A DNA stretch of 39,589 nucleotides from Bacteroidota bacterium (GCA_007280875.1 QYQJ01000147.1:1-39589), one strand, 5' to 3'; shown: positions 1 through 9,423, counted from the stretch's first letter. Translations and numbers: made by a program. The notes: generated by a model from the letters alone, not told the origin.

Positions 1-4
1 ATAT

Positions 5-35
5 ATGGCAATAAATGAGCAATTTATGAGCAATC
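5..35. repeat. AT-rich stutter array at the 5' end of the aldo/keto reductase gene
   Basis: The word GAGCAAT with a TTAT/AAAT linker is repeated in 'gcaataaatgagcaattta' and the bases after it. A close relative of the same word lies at 26150-26196 in the other orientation (TTTATTGCAC repeats). The array makes an upstream ATG at base 5 that is probably not the real start. Confidence 0.55.
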
Positions 36-1000
36 ATTCCCTTCGTACCCTCGGCCGTTCCGGCCTTCAGGTCACCCCCATCGGCTTGGGCTGCTGGCAG
101 TTCAGCAAGCGCAACAACATGGCCGGAAAATTCTGGCCCAGCCTCGACGATAAAGTCATTGATCAAATCGTACGTGTGAGTCTTGACCTGGGGATCAACT
201 GGTTCGATACAGCCGAAGTCTACGGTAACGGTGCCTCCGAAAAAGCGCTCTCCAAGGCTTTGCAAAAAGCCGGTAAAAACCCCGGTTCAGTGATCATAGC
301 CACCAAATGGTGGCCCATGTTTCGTTTCGCCTCCAATATCCCCCGAAGCATCGGTGCACGGTTGCGGGCAATGGATCCATATCCGATCGATCTTTACCAG
401 GTTCATCAACCATTTGGGTTCTCTTCGGCCACTGAGGAGATGAAGCAGATGGCTGAGCTGGTGAAGAAGAAACAGATCAAACACATCGGCGTGAGCAATT
501 TTTCGGAGCAGAAGATGCGGGAGGCGGCAGAAGAGCTGGACAGGCATGGGTTGAAACTGATCTCCAACCAGGTAAGATACAGCCTGCTCGACAGGAAAAT
601 AGAACATAATGGCGTGATGAAAGCGGCCAAGGAGCTGGGCATCACCATCATCGCTTACTCGCCGCTGGCTCAGGGAATCCTCACCGGGAAGTTCCATGAC
701 AACCCGGAACTGTTGGAGCATGTGGGGTGGAGGAAAAGTTCAGGACCGTTCAAAGCCGAAAACATGAAAAGAAGTAAGCCGCTGATCGACCTGCTGAAGG
801 AGATGGGCTCAAAATACGAGGTCTCCCCGGCTCAGATCGCTCTCAACTGGCTCCTCCATGCCAACGGTGATACCGTGGTGGCGATCCCCGGCGCCACAAA
901 GCTTTCGCATGCCGAAGATAATGCCGGAGCAATGCGGTTTCAGTTAACGGAGGAGGAGATTGAAAAATTATCCGGGATCCGGGATCCGGGATCCGGGTAG
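26..1000 (+). CDS. Aldo/keto reductase
   Basis: This is an NAD(P)H-dependent oxidoreductase of the aldo/keto reductase superfamily, a cytoplasmic (beta/alpha)8 barrel that reduces aldehydes or ketones; the substrate cannot be told from sequence. The catalytic tetrad is visible: Asp and Tyr in FDTAEVYGNG, Lys in IIATKWWP and His in YQVHQP. The NADP-binding end is recognisable as AIPGATKLSHAEDN. I start at base 26 (MSNHSLRTLGRSGLQVTPIG) because family members begin just before RTLGRSG; the ORF can be extended to base 5, but those codons lie in a repeat. The C-terminal residues (IRDPGSG) are encoded by a GGGATCC tandem repeat, so both ends of the gene touch repeat DNA. The stop codon is part of a palindrome shared with the convergent neighbour. 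The family is certain, the specific role is not. Confidence 0.93.
   Translation: MSNHSLRTLGRSGLQVTPIGLGCWQFSKRNNMAGKFWPSLDDKVIDQIVRVSLDLGINWFDTAEVYGNGASEKALSKALQKAGKNPGSVIIATKWWPMFRFASNIPRSIGARLRAMDPYPIDLYQVHQPFGFSSATEEMKQMAELVKKKQIKHIGVSNFSEQKMREAAEELDRHGLKLISNQVRYSLLDRKIEHNGVMKAAKELGITIIAYSPLAQGILTGKFHDNPELLEHVGWRKSSGPFKAENMKRSKPLIDLLKEMGSKYEVSPAQIALNWLLHANGDTVVAIPGATKLSHAEDNAGAMRFQLTEEEIEKLSGIRDPGSG
971..997. repeat. GGGATCC tandem repeat inside the end of the reductase gene
   Basis: About four copies of the 7-base unit GGGATCC occur in tandem and are translated as the last residues of the reductase. The unit resembles the drifted GGATACC words at 13983-14020. Confidence 0.8.
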
Positions 1001-1023
1001 AGCCGCAATTAATTGCGGCTCTA
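998..1023. terminator. Perfect 26-bp palindrome with a TAG stop codon at each end
   Basis: The arms TAGAGCCGCAATT and AATTGCGGCTCTA are exact reverse complements with no spacer. The first three bases are the TAG stop of the plus-strand reductase and the last three, read on the minus strand, are the TAG stop of the TPR gene. It would form a strong hairpin in either transcript and probably acts as a bidirectional terminator. There is no long U tract, so the termination role is inferred. Confidence 0.7.
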
Positions 1024-2970
1024 TTCATAACAAAACCTCTTCATCACCCGGTACGCATCGGCAATGCCGAGCTCACCGGCCTGGCTGAGGTAGCGGCAAC
1101 CCGAATAGTTCTCTTTCAGTAACAGATAGATCAGGCCCAGGTTATAATAGCCTTCGGCGAGGTTCTTTTTCAATTCTACTGATTTCCGGAAGTCGGAAAG
1201 CGCTTCCCGGTAGTTGCCCAGAGCAGAAAGAATCACCCCCCTGTTGTAATAAGAAAAGGGAAAATCGGGATCAAGCAGGATCACCTTTTTGTAATCGAGC
1301 AACATGGCTTCCAGGATTACTGCGTTCTCCAGCTTCCTGGCCGAATCCGGTTCAGTCTCCACAGGATTCCCGATCCCGGGCAGCCGTTGGGCTTGTACCT
1401 CCTCCTGCCGTTGCTGGTAAAGTCCGTAACGTGCATTCGCACGGGCAAAGTAGAGCAACACGAAATCGGGATCAAGCCGAAGGGCTGAATCGCAGTCGCT
1501 GATAGCCCGGTCATATTGTTTCAGGCCTGTGTAGGAGACGGCCCGGATCAGGTAGGATTCAGGATTCCGGGAAACAGAATCAAGCAGGATGGTCTGTCGG
1601 CCCACCACCTCCCGGCGGGCCGAATCGGACATCAGGTAGGGGCGGTTGGCCAGGGAGATGATGCTGGTGTAGTAGTGCTTCCTGGGATAGGAGTCGTATA
1701 ATTCGATTTTATCGTACGGGGCCTGTCCGAAGAAGAGGTTAAAGACCGGAGAAAGCTGAATGTCGACATACTGGTTCTGAAACTTGCTGTTCAGGGTGTT
1801 CATCTCTTCGAAACTACCGGTCAGTTTGATCAGGTTCTTGAGGTAATTCTTTTCGTCGAAATCCAGGGTATCGGGCCGGTTTTGGTTCCGTGCGGCTGCC
1901 TCCATGGCCAGCTGATGGTCCGTAGCAGCTCCTTTACGGTCCTTGAGCTTCTCCTTCACCCCCGATCGCGCCATGTATCCATCAGCATAGTCGGGGTAGA
2001 GTTCGACGGTTCTGGTGAAATCCTCCAGGGCTCCCTGCAGGTCGCCGGTTTCCGTCCGGAGCAAACCTCTGTAGTAGTAACTGATAAGGTTCTCAGGATT
2101 GAGCCGGATTACTGTGGTGAGGTCCCGGATAGCGGCCTTTTTCTCTTTCAGCTCACTCAGGATGACGGCCCGGTTGAAGTAGGCGTAGGAGTTATAGGGG
2201 GAAAGGATGATGACCCGGTTGAGGTCGTCCAGGGCTCCCTGCTTCTCCTGCTTTTGAGCGCGGGCAAGAGCCCTGTTGAACAGAGCAAAAATGTTCGAGG
2301 AATCCAGTCTGAGGGCCCGGTCGTAATAAAAAATCGCGGAATCGGGCTGCTCCAGCTCCATCCAGGCAGCTCCCATCTGCACAGGACCGAATGGATTACC
2401 GGGATTCTTTTCCAGTACCTTTTGAAATGAAGCGATCGCGGTATACTGGTTCCCCAGCCCCATTTCGGCACTCCCTTTCAGCAGGTAGACCAGCTCGTCG
2501 GAATCATCCAGCCGGATAACCTGGTAGCAGTCGTTGATGCATTCATCAAACCGCTTGGTGTAGAGACTGATCCGGGCCCGGTTGAGGTAGATGGTCGCAT
2601 TGGTACTGTCGAACTCCAGGGCCCGGCTGAAATCCCCGAAGGCTTCGTCAAATTTTTCCTGCTGACTGCGGACGATGGCCCGGTTCACCAGTACATCCGG
2701 CTGGTAAGGGAATAGCTCCAGTGATCGTGTATAGTCGGTTTCGGCCCCGATGAAGTCGTCCAGCCCGTATTTCGCATAGCCGCGGAAAAAATAGAGATCC
2801 GAGGCTCCGGGTTCGTAGCGGATAGCATCGTTGAGGGTGTTGAGAGCCTCCAGGTACATGCCATTCTGCAGCTGCGTCACACTGAGTTGGCGCAGGTTGG
2901 TCCGGTGCTGGGGAAACAACTGTAGTGAGAAACAGGCAACAAACATCAGCGAAAGGAGAAATCCGCGCAT
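1021..2970 (-). CDS. Secreted or periplasmic TPR-repeat protein
   Basis: This 649-residue protein has an N-terminal signal peptide (MRGFLLSLMFVACFS, then a mature start near LFPQHR) and is otherwise almost all tetratricopeptide repeats. A first block of about nine repeats spans residues 35-350, followed by a linker of about 110 residues (containing FNLFFGQAPYDKIELYDSYP), and a second block of about five repeats spans 460-640. Typical motifs are AYFNRAVILSEL and SYYYRGLLRTETGDLQGALEDFTRTVELYP. TPR arrays are protein-binding scaffolds; no catalytic domain is seen. The export signal suggests a periplasmic or surface role, and such proteins are common in this phylum. The gene is convergent with the reductase and shares a palindromic terminator with it. 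The binding partner is unknown. Confidence 0.88.
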   Translation of the reverse strand: MRGFLLSLMFVACFSLQLFPQHRTNLRQLSVTQLQNGMYLEALNTLNDAIRYEPGASDLYFFRGYAKYGLDDFIGAETDYTRSLELFPYQPDVLVNRAIVRSQQEKFDEAFGDFSRALEFDSTNATIYLNRARISLYTKRFDECINDCYQVIRLDDSDELVYLLKGSAEMGLGNQYTAIASFQKVLEKNPGNPFGPVQMGAAWMELEQPDSAIFYYDRALRLDSSNIFALFNRALARAQKQEKQGALDDLNRVIILSPYNSYAYFNRAVILSELKEKKAAIRDLTTVIRLNPENLISYYYRGLLRTETGDLQGALEDFTRTVELYPDYADGYMARSGVKEKLKDRKGAATDHQLAMEAAARNQNRPDTLDFDEKNYLKNLIKLTGSFEEMNTLNSKFQNQYVDIQLSPVFNLFFGQAPYDKIELYDSYPRKHYYTSIISLANRPYLMSDSARREVVGRQTILLDSVSRNPESYLIRAVSYTGLKQYDRAISDCDSALRLDPDFVLLYFARANARYGLYQQRQEEVQAQRLPGIGNPVETEPDSARKLENAVILEAMLLDYKKVILLDPDFPFSYYNRGVILSALGNYREALSDFRKSVELKKNLAEGYYNLGLIYLLLKENYSGCRYLSQAGELGIADAYRVMKRFCYE

Positions 2971-3041
2971 GGTTCAGATCTTATGATACACTAACGACGC
3001 CCGCATTCTGATAGTATTCAGATACCGGGAATTCCATGGGC

Positions 3042-4451
3042 CTAGTGCCGAGCAAGCCGGTATACCTGTACATTGCCTTGCTGGTAAACAAGACTGTATG
3101 GAAGGGTGTCCTGAAAACTGCTTCTGATGATAAAAAGGTATTTGCAACCTGCCTGCTGCATCTGATCGACCGCACCGGGCTGACGCAGATCCTCATCCGA
3201 AACGCTCCATCCTTTCCGGTGCAGAAAATAGATCAGCTGTGGGTCCAATCCCCCGTTGACAGCTACCAGATCCTCCCGCTCACTAACCTGATCGGCAATC
3301 GATTCCAGGTTTACCTTATACTGATCGCTCTCTTTTATCAGGAAATCATGGTACTGGTTGAGGATCGCTTCCACTGCTATTCCAGCCAATAAGAGAAATG
3401 AGAAGCCTGGTCTGGGCAAGGAAGCGAGCCCATAGCCGGCCAGCAGGGCCATCACCGGGACAAAGGGAATGATGTAGTAGGTGTGGTTGGAAAAGACGTT
3501 TCCGGCCTTGACCATGTAGATGAAGAACATCCCTCCGGTAAGAACAAGGATCACCAGGATCAGTTTGTTACGATTCCTGATGGCGTAATAGAATCCCAGG
3601 ATGAAAGAGGCCAGACCAACGTAGGACTGAAGAGCTACAAAGGTGAATTTATCAACAGTCCAGAAGCCCATGTCGATCAGCTCCTGAAAGCCCTGGAAAA
3701 CGGAGCGCGGAAAATAGAGCTGGTTGTGGTAAGTCCGAAGGAGGTAAGGCTCCCACCAGAAGTACCAGGCCGAAATCACGGCCACCGATAAAAACAGAGC
3801 CGTGCCGGTCAGTACACGTTGTCCTATCCGGATGCGGCTCACGAACAGGGGGATCAGAGCGGTTGCCAGGATGACCGTAGCAGGGATCTTACTCAATCCT
3901 CCCAGAGTGCCGGTCAGAAAAAAGAACAGCAGGTACTCCGGACGGTTACGATCCAGGTAACGGGTCAGGAACCACAGGCCGATAAGCACCATGGAAATAC
4001 TGAATGTATCGGGCATGATCTTTCGGGAGAAGGTAAACCATACGGAAAAAAGCAGGATCACACCGGCGAAAAAGGCGGTTCGCTCCCCGTAATACCTTCT
4101 GACCATCAAGTAAAAACAATAGATCCCCAGGGAGGATATCAGCAGGTTGATCAGGCGCCCGTACCAGTGGCTATACCCGAATGCCCTGGCAACCAGAAAT
4201 ATAATGAAGTTGAAGGCAGGAAATTCCGAGGCCACGATATCCGGATTATATCCAGGCATATCTGTGCGTGGATACATGGGGTTGGCACTGATCTCCACCA
4301 TATTCCTGGATACCATGCAGGTAAACGCCTGCCGCCAGCTATGGGTGGTTTCTATGGGAGGATCGGTAATTCCGAACAACCTGACGGCAAAGAACAGGAG
4401 GATCCAGAACCGGATATCGGACAGGACCGGGACCAACCATTTTGGATTCAT
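3042..4451 (-). CDS. GT39/PMT-type polytopic glycosyltransferase
   Basis: This 469-residue integral membrane protein resembles the dolichyl-phosphate-mannose mannosyltransferase (PMT_2, GT39-like) superfamily. It has about 11-12 hydrophobic segments, an early loop with ETTHSWRQA (the conserved acidic/HSWRQ region of Bacteroidota members) and a C-terminal soluble tail of about 90 residues (ESIADQVSEREDLVAVNGG onward). Members move a sugar from a polyprenyl-phosphate donor to lipid, glycan or protein on the periplasmic side of the inner membrane. Donor and acceptor cannot be inferred here. It stands between a TPR gene and a T9SS cargo gene on the same strand, with about 70 and 86 bases between them, so co-transcription is possible but not shown. 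Confidence 0.82.
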   Translation of the reverse strand: MNPKWLVPVLSDIRFWILLFFAVRLFGITDPPIETTHSWRQAFTCMVSRNMVEISANPMYPRTDMPGYNPDIVASEFPAFNFIIFLVARAFGYSHWYGRLINLLISSLGIYCFYLMVRRYYGERTAFFAGVILLFSVWFTFSRKIMPDTFSISMVLIGLWFLTRYLDRNRPEYLLFFFLTGTLGGLSKIPATVILATALIPLFVSRIRIGQRVLTGTALFLSVAVISAWYFWWEPYLLRTYHNQLYFPRSVFQGFQELIDMGFWTVDKFTFVALQSYVGLASFILGFYYAIRNRNKLILVILVLTGGMFFIYMVKAGNVFSNHTYYIIPFVPVMALLAGYGLASLPRPGFSFLLLAGIAVEAILNQYHDFLIKESDQYKVNLESIADQVSEREDLVAVNGGLDPQLIYFLHRKGWSVSDEDLRQPGAVDQMQQAGCKYLFIIRSSFQDTLPYSLVYQQGNVQVYRLARH

Positions 4452-4537
4452 ACGAAAATTTTACAATCTGGTTATTTGTTGTGAAAGTAATCGAATTTGA
4501 GTATAAACTTGAGAAAAAATCAGCTATGAAGTGGTTT

Positions 4538-5440
4538 TTAATTCCCTGCCTGCAGGGTGTAGAAGTACACGCCTTCGTCCAGGGACTCAAGGTGCAACGT
4601 CAGACGATGCGGACCGTTATCAAGCATTCCGAAATTACACTCCCCGACTGCCTGTCCCAGGGTGTTGTATACCACCACGTTCACGGCACAGGCCTGAAGC
4701 AGGTTGATGTTGATATAGGTGTAATCCCGGAAGGGGTTCGGGAAATTCCGGATATCGGTGACAACAGGTCCGGATTCCTGATCATCCATGCCCATAACCA
4801 CATAGGACTGTTCAAAGTCGGGGATATACCAGAACTGTACAGGGGCAGCCACGTCTTCGTCGGTCAGTTGCTCGTAGACAAACGGAATGGTGCAGTCATA
4901 ATTGCCGCCGCCGGTTACCTCCGCAAAGACATAATGCGACATACCTCCCAGCTGAACCTCGATGGGGTCACTCCAGGTCTGGCCACCATCCGTGGTTTTA
5001 AGGAGAATCGGATGATATGAAGTATACGGAAGGGCAGGGAGACGATCGGACATCACACAGATCCATCCGGTCATCCCATCGGGAGCAAACGCCACCTTTA
5101 CGTCGTTGATCCCGTCGCCGGGAGTAGCCAGCATCCGGTGAATAAAGGTGACAGAGTTGACGTCATTGACCGCCCAGAGGAAGGTGGTACGCATGTATGC
5201 AAATCCCCAGGCGTTTCCGGCCTGGCCTATGGCAATGGGATGCACAATAGAACGTCCTGCAGGTCCGTCATGCGAAAAGCTGACGGTTTCCGGAACGGAC
5301 CAGTCGGAAGAAGATGGCAGCATACGGTCTTCGGTCTGGGAAGGAAATTTTACCGGAGACCGGAACCTGCTTTTGTCTGCGTTTTGTGCAACCAGCATAG
5401 TTGCGCTAATCAGGAGAACCAGAGTAAAGATTTTTTTCAT
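4538..5440 (-). CDS. T9SS cargo protein with Asp-box motif and a shortened C-terminal sorting domain
   Basis: I start at the ATG at 5440 (MKKIFTLVLLISATMLVAQ), a clean signal peptide; the track's start at 5548 adds 36 residues that would bury it. Mature length is about 280 residues. A BNR/Asp-box motif (TTDGGQTWSDP) near the middle suggests a beta-propeller fragment. The C-terminus is a type A T9SS sorting domain (NFPNPFRDYTYININ, VVVYNTLGQAV, GVYFYTLQAGN), which directs export through the outer membrane and cell-surface attachment. Sorting domains normally continue about ten residues past the final GN as a basic beta strand; here a TAA stop follows at once, and no continuation is recognisable in other frames. 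The protein may be poorly sorted or slightly truncated. Its ligand is unknown. Confidence 0.83.
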   Translation of the reverse strand: MKKIFTLVLLISATMLVAQNADKSRFRSPVKFPSQTEDRMLPSSSDWSVPETVSFSHDGPAGRSIVHPIAIGQAGNAWGFAYMRTTFLWAVNDVNSVTFIHRMLATPGDGINDVKVAFAPDGMTGWICVMSDRLPALPYTSYHPILLKTTDGGQTWSDPIEVQLGGMSHYVFAEVTGGGNYDCTIPFVYEQLTDEDVAAPVQFWYIPDFEQSYVVMGMDDQESGPVVTDIRNFPNPFRDYTYININLLQACAVNVVVYNTLGQAVGECNFGMLDNGPHRLTLHLESLDEGVYFYTLQAGN

Positions 5441-5475
5441 GGCACAATGGTATTGGTTAAAACATATATCACTGA

Positions 5476-5507
5476 CCAAGATAAAAAAGGGAAAAGAGGG
5501 CGACAAA
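5476..5507 (-). promoter_or_regulatory. Bacteroidota-type promoter for the T9SS cargo gene
   Basis: Read on the minus strand, TTTG is followed after 20 bases by TATCTTGG. This is close to the phylum consensus of a -33 TTTG and a -7 TAnnTTTG (one mismatch). It lies about 36 bases upstream of the chosen ATG, which supports that start. The rest of the gap to 5666 shows no gene. Confidence 0.5.
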
Positions 5508-5666
5508 TTTTTTCTTTTAACCGCCTGAATATGCAGATGACCGTTCAAAGTGCATCGTCATGTTACCATGCGGATAGACGAAACCCCTGAAATGACAGAC
5601 GAAAGACAAAGGAGGAAGGAAAAGTCAGTTGGAAATTAGGGGAATGAATCGGAAATTCCCTTGACC

Positions 5667-7928
5667 CTAATCCTTCGACTTCATGTAGTTCAGTGCGCTG
5701 CCCGCCTTGAACCACTCGATCTGCAGGGCGCTGTAACTGTGATTCACCGTGATCTTCTCAGAGGTTCCGCCGGCATGGTGGATCACCAGGGTGAGCGGTA
5801 CGCCGGGCTTGAAGGTATCCAGACCCAGGATATCGAAGGTGTCATTTTCGTGGATGCGGTTGTAATCCTCTAGATTGTTGAAGGTGAGGGCCAGGATCCC
5901 CTGCTTTTTCAGGTTGGTCTCGTGGATCCGGGCAAAGGATTTCACCAGTACCGCCAGTACATTGAGATGACGTGGTTCCATGGCAGCGTGTTCGCGCGAG
6001 GAGCCTTCGCCGTAATTTTCATCACCCACGATCAGGGAGCAGAGGCCCCGCTTTTTATAATCCCGGGCCACCTTCGATACCTCCTGGTAGTCATCAGACT
6101 CCTGGTTCTTTACCGAGTTGGTCTGGTCACTGAAAGCATTCACCGCACCCATAAGCAGGTTATTGGAGATGTTATCCAGGTGGCCGCGGTACTTCAGCCA
6201 GGGTCCGGCCATCGAGATGTGGTCGGTGGTGCATTTCCCTTTGGCTTTGATCAGTAACCGGAGCCCGGTAAGGTCTTTACCGCTCCATGCCGGGAAGGGT
6301 TCGAGCAGTTGTAACCGCTCCGAACCGGGATCTACCACTACGGAGATCTGATCCGGGTTATCCGGGGGAGCCAGGTATCCGATCTCCTTGACCTCGAAGC
6401 CATCCGGGGGAAGTTCAAACCCGGCAGGCTCGTCCAGCATTACCTCCTGGCCCTCTTCATTGACCAGTTTATCCTTCATCGGATTGAACGCCAGGCTTCC
6501 TGCCAGTGACATCGCCGTGACGATCTCCGGAGAGGCGACAAAAGCGTGTGTGCTGGCGTTGCCGTCGTTACGCTTGGCGAAGTTCCGGTTGAAGGAGGTG
6601 ATGATGGAGTTTTTCCGGCTCGGATCGTCCATGTGCCGTTCCCACTGGCCGATGCAGGGGCCGCAGGCATTGGCCATCACCACCCCGCCGATCTCGTCGA
6701 ATGCCTGAAGGATTCCGTCCCGCTCGGCAGTGTACCGGATCTGTTCCGATCCGGGTGTGATGAGGTATTCCGACTGCACTTTCACCTTCTTTTCGCCGGC
6801 CTGTCTGGCTATGGAAGCGGCCCGGGTGAGGTCCTCGTAGGAGGAGTTGGTGCAGGATCCGATCAAGCCGACCTCCAGTTTATGCGGGTAATCATTTTTC
6901 CGGAGGAAGGCAGCCAGTTCCGATACCGGGTGTGCGGCATCCGGTGTAAACGGACCGTTGACATAGGGTTCCAGTTTCGACAGGTCGATGCGGATGTATT
7001 GATCATAGTATGATTCCGGTTTTTTAACTACCTCATCATCCGGATTCAACGTGTGGGTATATTCATCGGCCAGGGCGGCCACGGCGGAACGGCCGGTAGC
7101 CTCAAGGTAGCTCTTCATTTTTCCGTCGAAAGCAAACAGGGAACAGGTGGCACCGATCTCCGCACCCATGTTGCAGATGGTTCCTTTTCCGGTGCATGAC
7201 AGATTCCGGGCGCCTTCACCGAAATATTCCACGATGTAACCGGTCCCCCCTTTCACGGTAAGAATCCCTGCCAGTTTCAGGATCACATCTTTCGGACTGG
7301 CCCAGCCGTTCAGTTTGCCGATAAGCTCCACGCCCAATACCTTTGGCATCTTAAGTTCCAGCGGCATTCCCGACATCACATCCACGGCATCGGCTCCGCC
7401 CACACCAATGGCTACCATCCCCAGGCCGCCTGCATTGGGCGTATGTGAATCGGTCCCGATCATCATCCCGCCCGGGAATGCGTAATTTTCAAAGATCACC
7501 TGGTGGATGATCCCGGCTCCGGGTTTCCAGAACCCGATCCCGTATTTTGCCGCCACCGACTGGAGGAAATCGTATACCTCCCTGTTGACATCAAGGGCCT
7601 GGATCAGGTCGTCGCGGACCCCCTCTTTGGCCTGGATCAGATGATCGCAGTGAACGGTTGCCGGAACGGCAGAAGATGACCGGCCGGCTGTAATGAATTG
7701 CAGCAGCGCCATCTGGGCCGTGGCATCCTGCATGGCCACCCGGTCGGGCTGAAAGTTGACATAATCTCCTCCCCTTACAAATGGTTTGACCGGGAAGGGA
7801 TCAAAAAGGTGTCCGTACAATATCTTTTCGGTAAGGGTGAGGGGCTTATGCCATTTAGTCCGTGCATGTTCCACCCCTTTCGCAAGCTTCTGGTAGCTCT
7901 CGCGAATCATTTTGACATCTATCATCAT
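5667..7928 (-). CDS. acn: Aconitate hydratase, mitochondrial type
   Basis: This enzyme interconverts citrate and isocitrate in the TCA cycle using a [4Fe-4S] cluster. The 753-residue length and motif content match the mitochondrial-type (ACO2-like) clade. The cluster cysteines are visible in [11 protein letters not shown] (near residue 360) and [10 protein letters not shown] (near 425). Substrate-binding motifs include [13 protein letters not shown] and the swivelling C-terminal domain with [19 protein letters not shown] and [15 protein letters not shown]. There are two adjacent possible starts ([15 protein letters not shown]). It is divergent from isocitrate dehydrogenase, the next enzyme in the cycle, with 98 bases between the starts that hold a -7 box for each direction, so the two are probably co-regulated. 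Nothing appears damaged. Confidence 0.97.
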   Translation of the reverse strand: MMIDVKMIRESYQKLAKGVEHARTKWHKPLTLTEKILYGHLFDPFPVKPFVRGGDYVNFQPDRVAMQDATAQMALLQFITAGRSSSAVPATVHCDHLIQAKEGVRDDLIQALDVNREVYDFLQSVAAKYGIGFWKPGAGIIHQVIFENYAFPGGMMIGTDSHTPNAGGLGMVAIGVGGADAVDVMSGMPLELKMPKVLGVELIGKLNGWASPKDVILKLAGILTVKGGTGYIVEYFGEGARNLSCTGKGTICNMGAEIGATCSLFAFDGKMKSYLEATGRSAVAALADEYTHTLNPDDEVVKKPESYYDQYIRIDLSKLEPYVNGPFTPDAAHPVSELAAFLRKNDYPHKLEVGLIGSCTNSSYEDLTRAASIARQAGEKKVKVQSEYLITPGSEQIRYTAERDGILQAFDEIGGVVMANACGPCIGQWERHMDDPSRKNSIITSFNRNFAKRNDGNASTHAFVASPEIVTAMSLAGSLAFNPMKDKLVNEEGQEVMLDEPAGFELPPDGFEVKEIGYLAPPDNPDQISVVVDPGSERLQLLEPFPAWSGKDLTGLRLLIKAKGKCTTDHISMAGPWLKYRGHLDNISNNLLMGAVNAFSDQTNSVKNQESDDYQEVSKVARDYKKRGLCSLIVGDENYGEGSSREHAAMEPRHLNVLAVLVKSFARIHETNLKKQGILALTFNNLEDYNRIHENDTFDILGLDTFKPGVPLTLVIHHAGGTSEKITVNHSYSALQIEWFKAGSALNYMKSKD

Positions 7929-7956
7929 GGTTTTCTAAAAAAAAATGATTTCAGAG

Positions 7957-7964
7957 CAAAATTA
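7957..7964 (-). promoter_or_regulatory. -7 box (TAATTTTG) for aconitase
   Basis: The minus strand reads TAATTTTG, matching TAnnTTTG, about 29 bases upstream of the aconitase start. No clear -33 TTTG is seen at the expected spacing. Confidence 0.45.
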
Positions 7965-7978
7965 CCAATTCAAAAGAA

Positions 7979-7986
7979 TAAATTTG
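7979..7986 (+). promoter_or_regulatory. -7 box (TAAATTTG) for isocitrate dehydrogenase
   Basis: TAAATTTG matches TAnnTTTG and lies 40 bases upstream of the ATG at 8027. With the minus-strand box at 7957 it makes a compact divergent promoter region. The -33 element is not obvious. Confidence 0.45.
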
Positions 7987-8026
7987 CTTTCAGAAAGAAG
8001 AAATCCAATCTATAACATGAAAAACT

Positions 8027-9292
8027 ATGACAGGAGAGAAAATTACAATTAAAAATGGTACATTAAATGTACCTGATTATCCGGTAATTCCTTTTATCGA
8101 AGGTGACGGGACCGGTCCTGATATCTGGAATTCCAGCGTACGCGTGTTTGATGCGGCTGTGGAAAAGGCTTATGGAGGAAAACGAAAGATCATCTGGAAA
8201 GAGGTGCTTGCCGGGCAGAAGGCGTTTGACCGGACCGGAGAGTGGCTGCCACAGGAGACGCTGGATACCATCCGGGAGTACCTGGTGGCCATCAAAGGAC
8301 CTTTAACCACACCGGTGGGTGGGGGGATCCGCTCGCTGAATGTGGCGCTTCGCCAGATCCTCGACCTCTATACCTGCCTCCGCCCGGTACGCTATTTCAA
8401 GGGGGTTCCGTCCCCGGTGAAGCGACCGGAGCTGACCGACATGGTAATCTTCCGGGAGAATTCAGAAGATATCTACGCCGGCATCGAATGGATGGCCGGC
8501 ACTCCGGAGGTTAAAAAGGTCATTGATTTCCTGATAAAGGAGATGGAAGTGAAGAAGATCCGCTTTCCGGAAAGCTCCTCCATCGGCATCAAGCCTGTAT
8601 CGAAACAGGGTACCGAGCGGTTGATGCGGGCGGCGATCGAATATGCACTGAAGCACGGGAGAGCCTCTGTGACACTTGTTCACAAAGGGAATATCATGAA
8701 GTTTACTGAGGGGCAGTTCAAGCAGTGGGGTTATGATCTCGCCGAACGGGAGTTTGGGGACAAGGTCTTCACCTGGCAGCAGTACGACAAAATCAAAGCT
8801 GAAAAAGGGGAAGAGGCTGCCAATGCAACTCAGGATGAAGCCCTCGCCGCCGGCAAACTTCTTATCAAAGATGTGATCGCCGACGCCTTCCTGCAGCAGA
8901 TCCTGACCCGTCCGGCCGAGTACTCGGTGATCTCCACCCTCAACCTCAACGGCGATTACATCTCCGATGCGTTGGCAGCTATCGTTGGCGGGATAGGGAT
9001 CGCTCCCGGAGCCAATATCAACTACGTAACCGGTCATGCCGTCTTTGAAGCGACACACGGCACCGCTCCGAAATATGCCGGAAAGGACCAGGTCAATCCC
9101 GGCTCGGTCATCTTATCCGGTGTGCTGATGCTCGAATACATGGGCTGGCAGGAGGCTGCCGATCTGATCGTCAAAGGGCTCGAAGGCGCCATCAACAAAA
9201 AACGCGTCACCTACGATTTCCACCGCCTGATGGAGGGTGCCACCAAACTGAAGTGCTCGGAGTTTGGGGAGGAGATTGTTGCGAATATGTAA
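8027..9292 (+). CDS. icd: NADP-dependent isocitrate dehydrogenase
   Basis: This enzyme oxidatively decarboxylates isocitrate to 2-oxoglutarate. The 421-residue sequence is strongly like the E. coli Icd type throughout, for example [57 protein letters not shown] and the end [13 protein letters not shown]. The NADP determinants are kept: Lys and Tyr in APKYAG, and Tyr and Arg in VTYDFHRLM. Ser103 in [10 protein letters not shown] corresponds to the serine phosphorylated by AceK in enterobacteria, but no kinase gene is in this window, so that control cannot be assumed here. It is transcribed divergently from aconitase, and a GC-rich hairpin follows eight bases after the stop. Confidence 0.97.
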   Translation: MTGEKITIKNGTLNVPDYPVIPFIEGDGTGPDIWNSSVRVFDAAVEKAYGGKRKIIWKEVLAGQKAFDRTGEWLPQETLDTIREYLVAIKGPLTTPVGGGIRSLNVALRQILDLYTCLRPVRYFKGVPSPVKRPELTDMVIFRENSEDIYAGIEWMAGTPEVKKVIDFLIKEMEVKKIRFPESSSIGIKPVSKQGTERLMRAAIEYALKHGRASVTLVHKGNIMKFTEGQFKQWGYDLAEREFGDKVFTWQQYDKIKAEKGEEAANATQDEALAAGKLLIKDVIADAFLQQILTRPAEYSVISTLNLNGDYISDALAAIVGGIGIAPGANINYVTGHAVFEATHGTAPKYAGKDQVNPGSVILSGVLMLEYMGWQEAADLIVKGLEGAINKKRVTYDFHRLMEGATKLKCSEFGEEIVANM

Positions 9293-9299
9293 CACCGTC

Positions 9300-9332
9300 C
9301 AGTAGGGGCGGGTTCTGAACCCGCCCCTACTG
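9300..9332. repeat. 33-base GC-rich palindrome after icd
   Basis: Sixteen-base perfect arms (CAGTAGGGGCGGGTTC and its reverse complement) flank a single T. It begins eight bases after the icd stop and could act as a terminator, though no U tract follows. Similar AGGGGCGGGTTC...GAACCCGCCCCT palindromes are, to my recollection, scattered in many environmental genomes, so it may be a dispersed element. The remaining bases to 9423 show no gene. Confidence 0.7.
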
Positions 9333-9423
9333 CGACACTACGGTACCCCTACTACGTGATGATTAAACAACAGGACATTCGGATAACTATCCTATCGTTA
9401 CTACCTTATTGGTCTGGGTCAAC

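Noticed and set aside
1882-2430. 182-residue plus-strand ORF inside the TPR gene
   Set aside because: Antisense shadow of repetitive TPR coding sequence with no family motif.
3819-4484. 221-residue plus-strand ORF over the glycosyltransferase
   Set aside because: Gln/Gly/His-rich antisense frame of a membrane protein gene, without independent support.
5441-5548. Longer start for the T9SS cargo protein
   Set aside because: It would place 36 unrelated residues ahead of a clear signal peptide and would read through the predicted promoter.
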